Positions 44,599 through 53,925 of a DNA stretch of 64,000 nucleotides are shown here, in pieces. Each line of letters opens with the position of its first letter. Positions within the stretch are counted from its first letter, which is position 1. The translations under genes were made by a program, and so were the position numbers. This stretch comes from Klebsiella pneumoniae. GTDB taxonomy: Bacteria; Myxococcota_A; UBA796; GCA-2862545. The notes below the pieces were generated by a model that saw nothing but the letters and a program-made list of their open reading frames with translations, was not told the origin of the DNA and did not search any database. The DNA lies in NCBI GenBank assembly GCA_945861065.1, contig CAMASI010000008.1:1-64000 (forward strand), given 5' to 3'.

Positions 44599-46037
44599 AC
44601 GCTACGCTGCGGCGTTTCCGAGGTGCGCTGGTGGCGCTGATCGCCCTCGGGGCCGTTGGCGCAACACTGGGCATCGTGGATGCGATGAGGCCGAAGCTGC
44701 CCACGTCAGATGAACTTAAGCCGATGTTGTATCGCTTCGAGAAGGATGATCTCGTCGGTGCCAAGATCGTGCGACCGGACCAGTCCCTCGAATTGACCAA
44801 GGTGGAGGGTGAGTGGCTGATCGCAGGTCAACCGTGGCGGCCGGCACGCTCGATGACCCGAAAAATCGCCCACCAGCTTCACGACCTGACCGCCCGCGCC
44901 GAGGTGATCGAACACGAGGAAAATCTGTCCGTGTACGGCCTAGGCGAGGACGCGATCCACGTGCTTTTGACGATGAGAGATGGCGACACGCACGAGTTTG
45001 AGGTCGGCGACCCGAATCCAACATCCGTGAGCTTTTATATTCGGCCCCTGCCTGCGGGTCGGGTCTTTGTCGTGAAGAAGTCCTCCATGGATTTTTGGCG
45101 GGTGGACATCGACGCCTTCCGTGAGACGAAGTTCGCAACCTTCGACGCGGACGACGCCGTTGGAATCGACGCAACCGTGGACAGCCGCCAGTTGAGCCTG
45201 CATCGCACAGGTGAATTGACGTGGGAAATGACGGCGCCCGTGACCCAGAGGGCAAGCCGAGACGCTGCGCGGATGATGCTGGGCCGCGTGGCGGCCCTGA
45301 CCGCCCAAGATGTGGTGCAAGAAGGGCGCAATGGGCTCGTGCGATTGGGCGCCGACCCCCCGAAACACATCGTGCGCATCACGATGGCGACGGGCGACTC
45401 CGTCACCCTGCACTTCGGCGACCCGATTCCGGAGACCGACCCGAGCCAGTCATACGTCTACAGTGTAGAGGAAGACGCCGTTTTCGTGGTCAAGGATGGC
45501 CTTTTGGATGCCTACCGGAAGACCGTGGAAGAATACCGAAACGAGGTGCTATTCCCCGGAAACCATGAATGGACGGTGGAAAGGATGGTGGTTCGGCAGG
45601 GCACCGTGAACGAGTTGGCCCTCGAACGAACTTCAGATGGTTGGCGGTGGCCAGATGGCCAATCGATTCCGGGATCTACGCCCAAGCGCGTCGCGGGCGC
45701 GGCGGCGGATCTACGAGCGGTCGGATTTCACGACGTGGTTCCAAAGGGTGCGAGCCTGGAGGTGCCTACGGCCACTGTGGTGTTGACGTTTCAGGACGGC
45801 AACACGGCGCGTGTCGACGTCGGCAGCAGTTTTGACGTCATGGTTCGTGACCGAACCGCGAAACGATCGTTTGTGCGCATTGAGGGTGACCCCACCGTCT
45901 ACGAAGTCGACGGCATGCTGTCGGAGGTGTGTGCGGACCTGTTTCGTGAGTACGGTCGCAAGACGGAGCGAGACGCAGAGAGGCACCTCGATTTGGCCCC
46001 TTCACCCCCCGTTGAGCCTGCGGCCCCGTCGGAGTAG
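44595..46037 (+). CDS. DUF4340 protein
   Basis: 480 residues overlapping the previous stop by 4 bases. An N-terminal helix (GALVALIALGAVGATLGIVDA) is followed by a repeated beta-rich region: VEGEWLIAGQPWRPAR, GELTWEMTAPVTQRAS and TSDGWRWPDGQSIP, the W-x-(I/M)-x-x-P pattern of DUF4340. Acts with the ABC unit by position. Periplasmic domain; function unknown. Confidence 0.75.
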   Translation: MNATLRRFRGALVALIALGAVGATLGIVDAMRPKLPTSDELKPMLYRFEKDDLVGAKIVRPDQSLELTKVEGEWLIAGQPWRPARSMTRKIAHQLHDLTARAEVIEHEENLSVYGLGEDAIHVLLTMRDGDTHEFEVGDPNPTSVSFYIRPLPAGRVFVVKKSSMDFWRVDIDAFRETKFATFDADDAVGIDATVDSRQLSLHRTGELTWEMTAPVTQRASRDAARMMLGRVAALTAQDVVQEGRNGLVRLGADPPKHIVRITMATGDSVTLHFGDPIPETDPSQSYVYSVEEDAVFVVKDGLLDAYRKTVEEYRNEVLFPGNHEWTVERMVVRQGTVNELALERTSDGWRWPDGQSIPGSTPKRVAGAAADLRAVGFHDVVPKGASLEVPTATVVLTFQDGNTARVDVGSSFDVMVRDRTAKRSFVRIEGDPTVYEVDGMLSEVCADLFREYGRKTERDAERHLDLAPSPPVEPAAPSE

Positions 46038-46046
46038 AGGGGCCGC

Positions 46047-47555
46047 GTGAACGACGCCGACCTCGCCATGACCACCCGGCCTCCCGTGCCTGTCGGGGAG
46101 GGGCGGTATCTGGTGTACGGCAACTTGGGGACCGGTGGCGCCGCCGGCGTGTACGTGGCCTGGGACAATGTCGGGTCCCAATGGGTCGCAGTGAAGGCCC
46201 TGTCTACGTCTGTGTTGAATGACGCGGCGATGCGATCCCGATTTGAGCGCGAAGCCGAAACAATGAAGCGGCTGCGCAACCCGCACATCACGAGGCTCTT
46301 CGACGCGCGACTCGATCATGTGCCTCCGTTCATCGTGATGGAGCTCGCTCGGGGCGGTTCGGCAATGGACTGGGTTCGGAGGCATGGGCCGATGCCTGCT
46401 GCCTTGGCGGTCGATTTAGCGATCGCCATCTGTGCCGGGCTCGCGGCAGCCCATGGCGCGGGCGTCGTTCACCGGGACGTCAAGCCCCACAACTTCCTGA
46501 TTCACGAAGATGGCACCTGTAGAATCACGGATTTCGGTATCGCACGAACCGACGAGCAGGGCCTGACCCTGACTGGCGTGCAAATCGGAACTTTTTCGTA
46601 CATGGCGCCGGAGCAGCGCAGCAACACGAAAAACGTCGACAATCGGGCGGATGTGTACGGTGTGGGCGCGTCGTTGTTCACGCTGTTGACGGGCACGGCC
46701 TCCTCCGAATTGTTTGTGGCCGACCAGGACGACACCTTGTTGGAGGCGGTGCCCGAGGCACTCAAGCGCGTGATCCTCACGGCAACGCAGTACAATCCAG
46801 AGGATCGTTACGAAGGGGTCACGCAGCTTTCTCAGGCCTTGCGCCGTGTGCGCAGCACCATCACCGAGCCGCCCCGGTCCGTTGGACTTGCTCGCGGCCT
46901 GTTGGATTTGCCGGCCACCCCACCGGAAACGGTATTTCCGGGCGCGGACCTCGACGATCTGGATCGGTCCTTGCTCGGGGCCCCCGACAACAGCGGTGTT
47001 CGCAACATTCGAAAGGTGGGGGAAACGGCGCCTCGTCCTGCGGACCGAACGTCCGAGCCGGGTCGTCGCAGAGCGAAGCGGCCGGTCCGTTCGCCTGGAC
47101 CCCAATTGTCGCCAGGAAGCATGTATGCATTGATGGGCGCAATTGCCGTCACCACCATGTGTTCTGTTGGCGCCATTGCCTTTGGCAGCTGGGTCGTGGG
47201 TCAGGCGCGTTCTGAGGCGGAGGATGCGCGTGACCAAATGCTCGAGATCATCGAGACGCAGGGCCTGTACGTCGCTCAGGTGGGGCATGACGGGCGGTTG
47301 GAGAGGATGTACTTCGACTTTAAGGATGCCGCGGGACCCGAGCGTACCGTCCGTGGTTTGTCCATGGTTGACGCGCTGGAGGACTTTGCTGGGGCCCGTC
47401 GTTTGCCTGCTGACTTGCAGCCTCGAATGGCCGAGATCACGGAGGCGCGGACCCAGTACGCAACGTCGATGGATCGCTGGGCATTGGCCTCGAATACCCG
47501 GCTGGGAACCCTGGCGGTGGCGCTCGGAACTGTGCCTCGCCCCGACGCCCGTTGA
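46047..47555 (+). CDS. Hanks-type Ser/Thr kinase with membrane anchor
   Basis: 502 residues from GTG 46047 (ATG 46068 is an alternative). LGTGGAAGVYVAWD is the Gly loop, VAVKAL holds the catalytic Lys, HRDVKPHN (142-149) the catalytic loop, DFG (162-164) and GTFSYMAPEQ the activation segment. A disordered, basic linker (about 270-365) leads to one helix (MYALMGAIAVTTMCSVGAIAFGSWVV, split over this region) and a periplasmic tail. It probably senses envelope state and phosphorylates cytosolic targets. A PP2C phosphatase two genes downstream can reverse it. Confidence 0.85.
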   Translation: MNDADLAMTTRPPVPVGEGRYLVYGNLGTGGAAGVYVAWDNVGSQWVAVKALSTSVLNDAAMRSRFEREAETMKRLRNPHITRLFDARLDHVPPFIVMELARGGSAMDWVRRHGPMPAALAVDLAIAICAGLAAAHGAGVVHRDVKPHNFLIHEDGTCRITDFGIARTDEQGLTLTGVQIGTFSYMAPEQRSNTKNVDNRADVYGVGASLFTLLTGTASSELFVADQDDTLLEAVPEALKRVILTATQYNPEDRYEGVTQLSQALRRVRSTITEPPRSVGLARGLLDLPATPPETVFPGADLDDLDRSLLGAPDNSGVRNIRKVGETAPRPADRTSEPGRRRAKRPVRSPGPQLSPGSMYALMGAIAVTTMCSVGAIAFGSWVVGQARSEAEDARDQMLEIIETQGLYVAQVGHDGRLERMYFDFKDAAGPERTVRGLSMVDALEDFAGARRLPADLQPRMAEITEARTQYATSMDRWALASNTRLGTLAVALGTVPRPDAR

Positions 47556-48514
47556 TGCGCGTCCTCGGGATCGAAACGAGTTGCGACGAAACGGCGGCAG
47601 CGGTGGTGGGTATTGCGGGGATTGAGTCGGACGTCGTGTGGACGCAACTCGACCACTCCGCGTACGGGGGAATTGTGCCGGAAGTCGCGGCGCGCGCCCA
47701 TATCGTTCACCTCCCGGGAATCGTCGAGCAGGCGCTCTCGGAGGCGTCTGGGCCGATCGACGCGGTGGCCTGTACCGTTGGCCCGGGACTGATCGGCGCG
47801 CTGCTGGTAGGCGTCGCATTCGGTCGAGCCCTAGCGGCGGCGAAGGGCGTGCCTTTTGTACCGGTACACCATGTGGAGGCGCATGCGCTGGCCCCGCAGT
47901 TGTGCGACCCGGCGCCGGCGTTGCCCTACTTGGCGCTGGTCGTCAGCGGGGGACATACGGCGTTATTTCGAGTGGACGATCCGGAGCGGATTCAACTGTT
48001 GGCGACGACTGTGGACGATGCGGCAGGTGAGGCGTTCGACAAGGTTGCTCGGCTGCTCGGTCTGGGTTGGCCTGGCGGTCCGGAGATCGATCGACTCGCT
48101 GCGACCGGCAACCCAGCTGCGGTGCCGCTTCCTCGGCCGACGGCCACCGGGTTGGACTGGTCCTTCGCCGGGCTGAAGACGGCGGTTCGGACTGCATTGA
48201 AGGCCAATCCCGCACCTGCGGACGTCGCGGCGAGCTTTCAAGCAGCGGTGGTGGATGTGCTGCTGGATCGTTGCCGCAAGGCCATGGCAACGACGGGCTT
48301 GAGGCAACTGGCTCTCGGGGGCGGCGTGGCTGCCAACAGCCTGTTGCGCACACGTGCCGCTGCCGAGCTTCCGGGCGAGGTTTTCATTCCGCCCGGACGC
48401 CATTGTACGGACAATGCGGCGATGATCGCTCATGCAGGCCGCTTGTCGCTGCTCCGAGGCACGACGAGAACGTCGGTCGTGGCGCGCCCGTCTTGGGCCG
48501 TGGGTCAACGGTGA
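47555..48514 (+). CDS. tsaD: tRNA t6A synthesis protein TsaD
   Basis: 319 residues; the ATG overlaps the kinase stop by one base. VLGIETSCDETAAAVV, HHVEAHALAPQL (His106 and His110 for the metal), YLALVVSGGHTALF and CTDNAAMIAHAG are TsaD hallmarks. With TsaB and TsaE it transfers threonylcarbamoyl to A37 of ANN-decoding tRNAs. tsaB lies at 59.9 kb in the same run. The 319-residue length is slightly short of the usual 335. Confidence 0.92.
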   Translation: MRVLGIETSCDETAAAVVGIAGIESDVVWTQLDHSAYGGIVPEVAARAHIVHLPGIVEQALSEASGPIDAVACTVGPGLIGALLVGVAFGRALAAAKGVPFVPVHHVEAHALAPQLCDPAPALPYLALVVSGGHTALFRVDDPERIQLLATTVDDAAGEAFDKVARLLGLGWPGGPEIDRLAATGNPAAVPLPRPTATGLDWSFAGLKTAVRTALKANPAPADVAASFQAAVVDVLLDRCRKAMATTGLRQLALGGGVAANSLLRTRAAAELPGEVFIPPGRHCTDNAAMIAHAGRLSLLRGTTRTSVVARPSWAVGQR

Positions 48515-49308
48515 CGGCTCCAAAAAAGCGCTATGGACAGCATTTTCTCGTGGACCCTTCGTGCGCTGCACGAATTGTACGTTCGGCCGCAGTCGTGCCT
48601 GGCGAAAAGGTGCTTGAGGTGGGCCCTGGACGGGGGATCCTCACGCAGAGCCTGCTCGCGGCGGGCGCACAACTTCGCGCGGTCGAGATCGACAAGGACT
48701 TGCTTGGGCCACTCCGCCAACGGTTCCCAGACCTCGACCTGATCGAGGGAGATGCGACGACGCTCGATTGGTCTGTGGTCTGTCCTGGTTCTGGCTGGCA
48801 GGTTGTGGCGAACCTTCCTTACAACGTGGCGACGCCGCTCGTGGTGGGCTGGGTTTCACAACCAGAAACGTTTTCCCGGCTCACGGTCATGCTTCAGCAC
48901 GAGGTTGCAGAACGGCTCGTGGCCAAGGTCGGGGACGAGGCCTGGGGCCGTCTGTCCATTGCAATCGCCATTCGGGCGCAAGTGACGTGGGTCATGTCGC
49001 TGCCGCCCGGTGCCTTTAAGCCGCCGCCAAAGGTGCGGTCGGCCGTCGTGCGAATCGAACCTCGCCCGGCGCCGGACTTCGGACCGGCCGGCGAAGCAGC
49101 GTTCGAGAAGGTGGTGCAAGTCGCCTTTGGTCAGCGTCGAAAGACACTTCGTAACGCTCTGATGGCATCGTTTCCGGCGTCCGTCGTGGACGAGGCCCTG
49201 TCGTCCATCGTTTTGGACGGCACGCGGCGTGCCGAGACCTTGGAGATCGACATCTTCCGTCACCTCGCAGCTGCCCTGCGTCGCGGCCTGGAGGACCGCC
49301 CGTTATGA
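48511..49308 (+). CDS. rsmA: 16S rRNA dimethyladenosine transferase
   Basis: 265 residues from GTG 48511 (overlaps the tsaD stop). KKRYGQHFLVDPS at the start, VLEVGPGRGILTQ as the SAM-binding loop, VEIDKDL, and VVANLPYNVATPLV with the NLPY catalytic motif. KsgA/RsmA dimethylates A1518 and A1519 of 16S rRNA. Coupled to tsaD. Confidence 0.92.
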   Translation: MTAPKKRYGQHFLVDPSCAARIVRSAAVVPGEKVLEVGPGRGILTQSLLAAGAQLRAVEIDKDLLGPLRQRFPDLDLIEGDATTLDWSVVCPGSGWQVVANLPYNVATPLVVGWVSQPETFSRLTVMLQHEVAERLVAKVGDEAWGRLSIAIAIRAQVTWVMSLPPGAFKPPPKVRSAVVRIEPRPAPDFGPAGEAAFEKVVQVAFGQRRKTLRNALMASFPASVVDEALSSIVLDGTRRAETLEIDIFRHLAAALRRGLEDRPL

Positions 49309-49338
49309 CAACCTTGCGTCCGCGGGGCGCATGATGGG

Positions 49339-50103
49339 GTGTGCGTGCGCGTTCTCTCCTGTGGCATCACCGATGTGGGTCTCAAACGCGGCCACAATGA
49401 AGACAACTACCTGATCAACGAGGAGTTGAACCTGTTTGTGGTCGCCGATGGCATGGGCGGACATGCAGGTGGGGAGTACGCTTCTGCGATCGCCGTCAAC
49501 ACGGTCGAGGAGGTGGTCACCTCGATTGAAGTTCAGGGCGCGCCGGCCGGGGTCGAGGACGACCCGGTCGAGTTGACCAGGTACAAGATTCGGGAGGCCA
49601 TTCGCCTTGCAGGTCGTCGCATCTTCGACAAAGCGAGGGAACAACCCGAATACCACGGGATGGGTACCACCGCAGTCGTGCTGCTTCTCGAACATGGCTC
49701 TGCGTTCATCGCACATGTGGGTGACAGTCGGGTCTACATGGTTCGGGATGGCAAGATCGAGCAGGTCACGGAGGATCATTCGCTGATCGCCGAAAAGCTG
49801 CGGCACGGTCTGCTCACCGCAGACGAGGCCAAGAATCACCGGATGCGGAACGTCATCACGCGCAGCCTTGGGTACCAGGAAGACGTGGAAGTGGACCTGA
49901 CCGTGAAGGCTTCTCGCAAAGGCGACACGTTTCTGTTGTGTTCCGATGGTTTGTCGGGCCACGTCAATGCCGACGAAATGGCGGACTTGTTGGGCCGACA
50001 TGGTCCCCAGGGCGCGGCGCGCCGGCTGGTCGCGCTGGCCTGTGAACGTGGGGGTGACGACAACATCACTGTCGTCGTCGCGACCGTGGAGGACCTGCGG
50101 TGA
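49339..50103 (+). CDS. PP2C-family Ser/Thr phosphatase
   Basis: 254 residues from GTG 49339. Motifs in order: RGHNEDNYL, VADGMGGHAGGEYAS, TTAVVLLL, AHVGDSRVYMVRDG, LCSDGLSGHV and RGGDDNITVVVA, all Asp metal ligands present. It is the likely antagonist of the membrane kinase encoded 1.8 kb upstream, separated by tsaD and rsmA. No membrane part. Confidence 0.88.
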   Translation: MCVRVLSCGITDVGLKRGHNEDNYLINEELNLFVVADGMGGHAGGEYASAIAVNTVEEVVTSIEVQGAPAGVEDDPVELTRYKIREAIRLAGRRIFDKAREQPEYHGMGTTAVVLLLEHGSAFIAHVGDSRVYMVRDGKIEQVTEDHSLIAEKLRHGLLTADEAKNHRMRNVITRSLGYQEDVEVDLTVKASRKGDTFLLCSDGLSGHVNADEMADLLGRHGPQGAARRLVALACERGGDDNITVVVATVEDLR

Positions 50104-50969
50104 ACGCTGGGGACGTTTCCCCGCCGGCGCCGGATCCGAGATTTATTCGGGTCTCGTCGCCCCCCGTCAATCCATTGCCCGTTCGGCTGCTGCTGTTCGT
50201 GTGTTTCCTGGCCGCCGCGTTGCTCGCGGTCAGTGTTCCTCGGGCGATTCGCCTCGGACCGCTGGTCGCGGAAAATCGGATTCTGACAGAGGAACTTCGG
50301 TCACAGTTGACCGGATATGAGCAGTTTGAAGAAGACTTCAACCGCTGGGAGGGTCAACTCAAGCAATTTGATTCGTTGTTTCAGTCCAGATGTGTGCAAC
50401 CCGCTGCGGACGCTGTGCCTCGGGTCGTGGTGCCACCGGTTGAGGGCACGGCCGATGTTCTTATGGCGAGATTACCGGCTGTCGTGAGGCGGTTGAGCGA
50501 CAAACCAGGCCATGACGGGCGATCCGTGCAGGACGTGATCGATGAGATTGAGCAGAGCCTCGGGAAGGTGCGCGCGGCGCCGTCGCGGGACCCCGTCCCG
50601 GGTAACTTTGTGACGTCCGATTTTGGGCGTCGTCGGGATCCGCTGGACGGTCGTGTGGCGCATCATGGCGGCGTCGACATCGACGGAGCCTACGGCGAAC
50701 CTGTGATGGCCACAGCGCCCGGTCGGGTCATTGAGGCGGACTGGCACGAGGGCTACGGAAAACGGGTGCAGTTGGAACACGGCTACGGGATGGGAACCGT
50801 GTACGCGCATTTGCAGGATCTGGACGTGAACGAAGGGGATTGGGTGCTGATTGGGCAGCAAATCGGCACCGTCGGCAGCACGGGACAATCCACAGGAAGC
50901 CATTTGCACTACGAGGTTTGGGAGTACGGACGTGCCCGAGACCCTTTGCCTTTCTTGTCGGGTGATTAG
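50100..50969 (+). CDS. M23 (LytM) peptidase with membrane anchor
   Basis: 289 residues overlapping the phosphatase stop. One helix near residues 28-50 (RLLLFVCFLAAALLAVSV), a short coiled-coil (about 55-95), then the M23 domain: SDFGRRRDPLDGRVAHHGGVDI (zinc His and Asp), and GSHLHYEVW (HLH). It probably cleaves peptidoglycan cross-links; the coiled-coil region resembles EnvC/MepM activators. All zinc ligands look present. Confidence 0.85.
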   Translation: MNAGDVSPPAPDPRFIRVSSPPVNPLPVRLLLFVCFLAAALLAVSVPRAIRLGPLVAENRILTEELRSQLTGYEQFEEDFNRWEGQLKQFDSLFQSRCVQPAADAVPRVVVPPVEGTADVLMARLPAVVRRLSDKPGHDGRSVQDVIDEIEQSLGKVRAAPSRDPVPGNFVTSDFGRRRDPLDGRVAHHGGVDIDGAYGEPVMATAPGRVIEADWHEGYGKRVQLEHGYGMGTVYAHLQDLDVNEGDWVLIGQQIGTVGSTGQSTGSHLHYEVWEYGRARDPLPFLSGD

Positions 50970-51029
50970 CGACGGCACGCCCACGGCGCCGGACTGTCCG
51001 GATTAGCTGGCGTGGCCTTCGGACCGGTC

Positions 51030-53744
51030 ATGATCGACAAGTTGACGAACCTGGTCAAGCGCGTGTTTGGCGACGCCAACGAACGGGAATTGAAGCGCAT
51101 TGCGCCGCTCGTTCAGAAAATCGCGGCGCTTGAACCGTCGATGAAAGCCCTCAATGACGACGCGCTTCGAGCGAAAACGGACGAGTTCCGCGCACGACTC
51201 GCGGCGGGTGCGGCGTTGGACTCCCTGCTGCCCGAGGCCTTTGCCGTCGTCCGCGAAGCCAGCATTCGTTTCCTCAAGATGCGCCCCTACGATTGCCAGA
51301 TGATCGGCGGAATCGTGCTGCACCAGGGCAAGATCGCGGAGATGAAGACGGGGGAGGGGAAAACGCTTGTCGCGACCGCACCCGCCTACCTCAACGCCCT
51401 GACCGGAAAGGGCGTTCACGTCGTGACCGTCAACGACTACCTGGCGCAACGGGACGCGGACTGGATGCGCCCGCTGTACTCGGGCCTCGGCGTGTCCGTC
51501 GGCGTCATCTTGTCGGGCCATCGGCCAGAGAAAGAGAAACGGGCAGCCTACGCAAGTGACATTACCTACGGCACCAACAACGAATTCGGCTTCGATTACC
51601 TGCGCGACAACATGAAGTACAGCTTCGACGACATGGTTCAGCGCGGGCACGTGTTCGGAATCGTGGACGAAGTGGACAGCATCCTCATCGACGAGGCGCG
51701 TACGCCGCTCATCATTTCGGGCGAAGCGCAGGGTTCGTTGGACCTGTACGCCATCAGTGACGCGGTCATTCCGAGCCTTCGTTCCGCCATCGACTTCGTC
51801 ATCGACGAAAAGGCCAAGGCGGTCACCCTCACCGAAGACGGCATGCAGCGGGTTGAATCCAAACTCGGTTTGGACAACCTATACGACCCGGCGAATATGG
51901 AGATCAATCACCACATCCATCAGTCGCTACGTGCCCACCACCTGTACCGGCGCGACGGTGAGTACGTCGTTCGAGACGGCAAAGTCATCATCGTGGACGA
52001 GTTTACCGGCCGCCTGATGACCGGCCGAAGGTGGTCAGACGGCCTGCATCAAGCCGTCGAAGCGAAAGAAAAGGTGAACGTCGAGCGGGAATCGCAGGTG
52101 TACGCCACAATTACGTTCCAGAATTTGTTTCGTATGTATGGGCGTTTGTCAGGCATGACTGGAACCGCCGCAACGGAAGCTGCGGAGTTCGCCAACATCT
52201 ACAATCTGGACACGGTGGTCATCCCGACCAACCAAGCGGTCGCGCGAACGGACCGAGACGACATCATCTTCCGGACGATGACGGAGAAGTTTGAAGCGGT
52301 CACCAACGAAATCGTAGACTGCCACGGGCGAGGTCAGCCGGTGCTGGTGGGCACAACATCCGTCGAGAAGAGCGAGTTGTTGTCGCGCGAGTTGGGCAAG
52401 AAGGGCGTGCCGCACGAAGTGCTCAATGCGAAGAATCACCATCGGGAAGCGCTCATTGTGGCGAACGCAGGCCGAAAGGGCGCCGTCACGATCTCGACGA
52501 ATATGGCCGGTCGTGGAACCGACATCAAACTCGGAGGCAACCCAGAGGCGTTGGCGAGGCTGGAGAATCCAACGGCGCCGACGTCCGAACTCGCCTCCTT
52601 GATCGAACGGTACGAATCCACCTGCAAGGCAGAAGCGGACGTCGTTCGAGGCGTAGGCGGCCTGCATATTCTTGGGACCGAGCGGCACGAGTCGCGTCGC
52701 GTAGACAACCAGTTGCGCGGGCGTTCCGGGCGTCAGGGGGATCCTGGATCCTCGCGGTTTTACCTTTCGCTAGAAGACGACCTGCTTCGTATCTTCGGGT
52801 CCGACAAGATTACCCTTTGGATGGAGCGCATGGGCCTCAAAGACGATGAGCCCGTTGAAAACAAGTGGGTCACGCGGTCGATCGAGAACGCACAGGTCAA
52901 GGTCGAGGCGCAGAACTTCAACATGCGCAAGAACCTGCTCGAGTACGACGACGTCATGAACTACCAACGAAAGGGCGTGTACGACCTTCGTCGGCGCGCG
53001 CTCGCGTCGGAGGGCATTCGTGAGCTGGTGGACGACTCGGTGAACGGCGTCGTGACCGACGTCATGGACGATTTTGTTGGCGAGGGCGTCAACCCAGAGA
53101 ATTGGAATACGGTGTCGATCCGCGAGAATCTCGAACGTGTGTTTGGCATTGTCTGGGAGGACGCGGACAACAAGTTGCGGGACTTGTCTCGGGAGGAACT
53201 TCGCGCGCGGCTCCAACGGGAGACCAGTGAACGGGTCGCAACGACAGTGGATCGGATGGGCGAGGCGATGTTTGTCGAGGTGGCGCGGTACGGCCTCCTG
53301 CAACTCACCGACTCGTTGTGGAAGGACCACCTGTTGGCCTTGGACCGCCTGCGCCAGGGTGTAAGCCTTCGCGGCTATGGGCAACGCAACCCGTTGTTGG
53401 AGTACAAACGCGAAGCGCTACAAATGTACCTGATGATGAATGCCTACCGTGATGAGCAGCTCATCGCTCAGTTGCTTCGCGTGGAGCCTGACGCTGCTGC
53501 GGCGGCGACGCCGAAGCCGACTCGGCAACAGGCTCGCCGACCGGACCCCGCCGAGTTGCAGCTCACGTTGCCCGCAGTACCTGAAGAGGCCCCAGTGGCG
53601 GCCCCGGCACGGGGCGCGGAAGCGCGGGAATTCGCTGCGCTTCACGGTGTTCGACGCAACGACTTGTGCCCGTGCGGGTCGGGGAACAAGTTCAAGAAGT
53701 GTTGTGCCGGCGCCGGCGAAGAGGCAGAAAGCGCCGCGGGCTAA
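51030..53744 (+). CDS. secA: protein translocase ATPase SecA
   Basis: 904 residues from ATG 51030 (GTG 51012 gives six more). MKTGEGKTLVA is Walker A; VDEVDSILIDEARTPL is Walker B; SRRVDNQLRGRSGRQGDPGS and NMAGRGTDIKL are the DEAD-like motor motifs. The C-terminus has the zinc-binding LCPCGSGNKFKKCC that contacts SecB and ribosomes, after an Ala/Pro linker. It drives preproteins through SecYEG. Confidence 0.97.
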   Translation: MIDKLTNLVKRVFGDANERELKRIAPLVQKIAALEPSMKALNDDALRAKTDEFRARLAAGAALDSLLPEAFAVVREASIRFLKMRPYDCQMIGGIVLHQGKIAEMKTGEGKTLVATAPAYLNALTGKGVHVVTVNDYLAQRDADWMRPLYSGLGVSVGVILSGHRPEKEKRAAYASDITYGTNNEFGFDYLRDNMKYSFDDMVQRGHVFGIVDEVDSILIDEARTPLIISGEAQGSLDLYAISDAVIPSLRSAIDFVIDEKAKAVTLTEDGMQRVESKLGLDNLYDPANMEINHHIHQSLRAHHLYRRDGEYVVRDGKVIIVDEFTGRLMTGRRWSDGLHQAVEAKEKVNVERESQVYATITFQNLFRMYGRLSGMTGTAATEAAEFANIYNLDTVVIPTNQAVARTDRDDIIFRTMTEKFEAVTNEIVDCHGRGQPVLVGTTSVEKSELLSRELGKKGVPHEVLNAKNHHREALIVANAGRKGAVTISTNMAGRGTDIKLGGNPEALARLENPTAPTSELASLIERYESTCKAEADVVRGVGGLHILGTERHESRRVDNQLRGRSGRQGDPGSSRFYLSLEDDLLRIFGSDKITLWMERMGLKDDEPVENKWVTRSIENAQVKVEAQNFNMRKNLLEYDDVMNYQRKGVYDLRRRALASEGIRELVDDSVNGVVTDVMDDFVGEGVNPENWNTVSIRENLERVFGIVWEDADNKLRDLSREELRARLQRETSERVATTVDRMGEAMFVEVARYGLLQLTDSLWKDHLLALDRLRQGVSLRGYGQRNPLLEYKREALQMYLMMNAYRDEQLIAQLLRVEPDAAAAATPKPTRQQARRPDPAELQLTLPAVPEEAPVAAPARGAEAREFAALHGVRRNDLCPCGSGNKFKKCCAGAGEEAESAAG

Positions 53745-53846
53745 GGGTGTTCGGCGGATCATCCTCCAGGCTCGACTGGGGCCAGCCTCCGTGCTAGTCG
53801 CGCGGCCCTCCGAGCGAATCGCGCGGAGAGATCACACGCCGCGATT

Positions 53847-53876
53847 TTGACGGTCAGCCTGGGTGCCTCGTATCTA
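53847..53876 (+). promoter_or_regulatory. sigma70-type promoter of rpsB-tsf
   Basis: TTGACG (53847-53852) and TATCTA (53871-53876) are spaced by 18 bases, in the 180-base gap after secA. Transcription would start near 53883, about 40 bases before rpsB. A leader hairpin is also possible here. Confidence 0.5.
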
Positions 53877-53925
53877 CGGGGCTGGCGAGGCCACGCGGCG
53901 GAGGACCAACCCAAAGGAGTGCCCC

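Noticed and set aside
47571-47581. further copy of the GATCGAAACGA repeat in tsaD
   Set aside because: These bases encode the conserved Gly-Ile-Glu-Thr-Ser of TsaD and lack the flanking repeat halves, so the match is chance.
51003-51650. antisense frames inside secA, and similar long frames opposite tsf, pyrH, czcA and kup
   Set aside because: High GC makes antisense open frames common. None has a recognisable motif or ribosome site.
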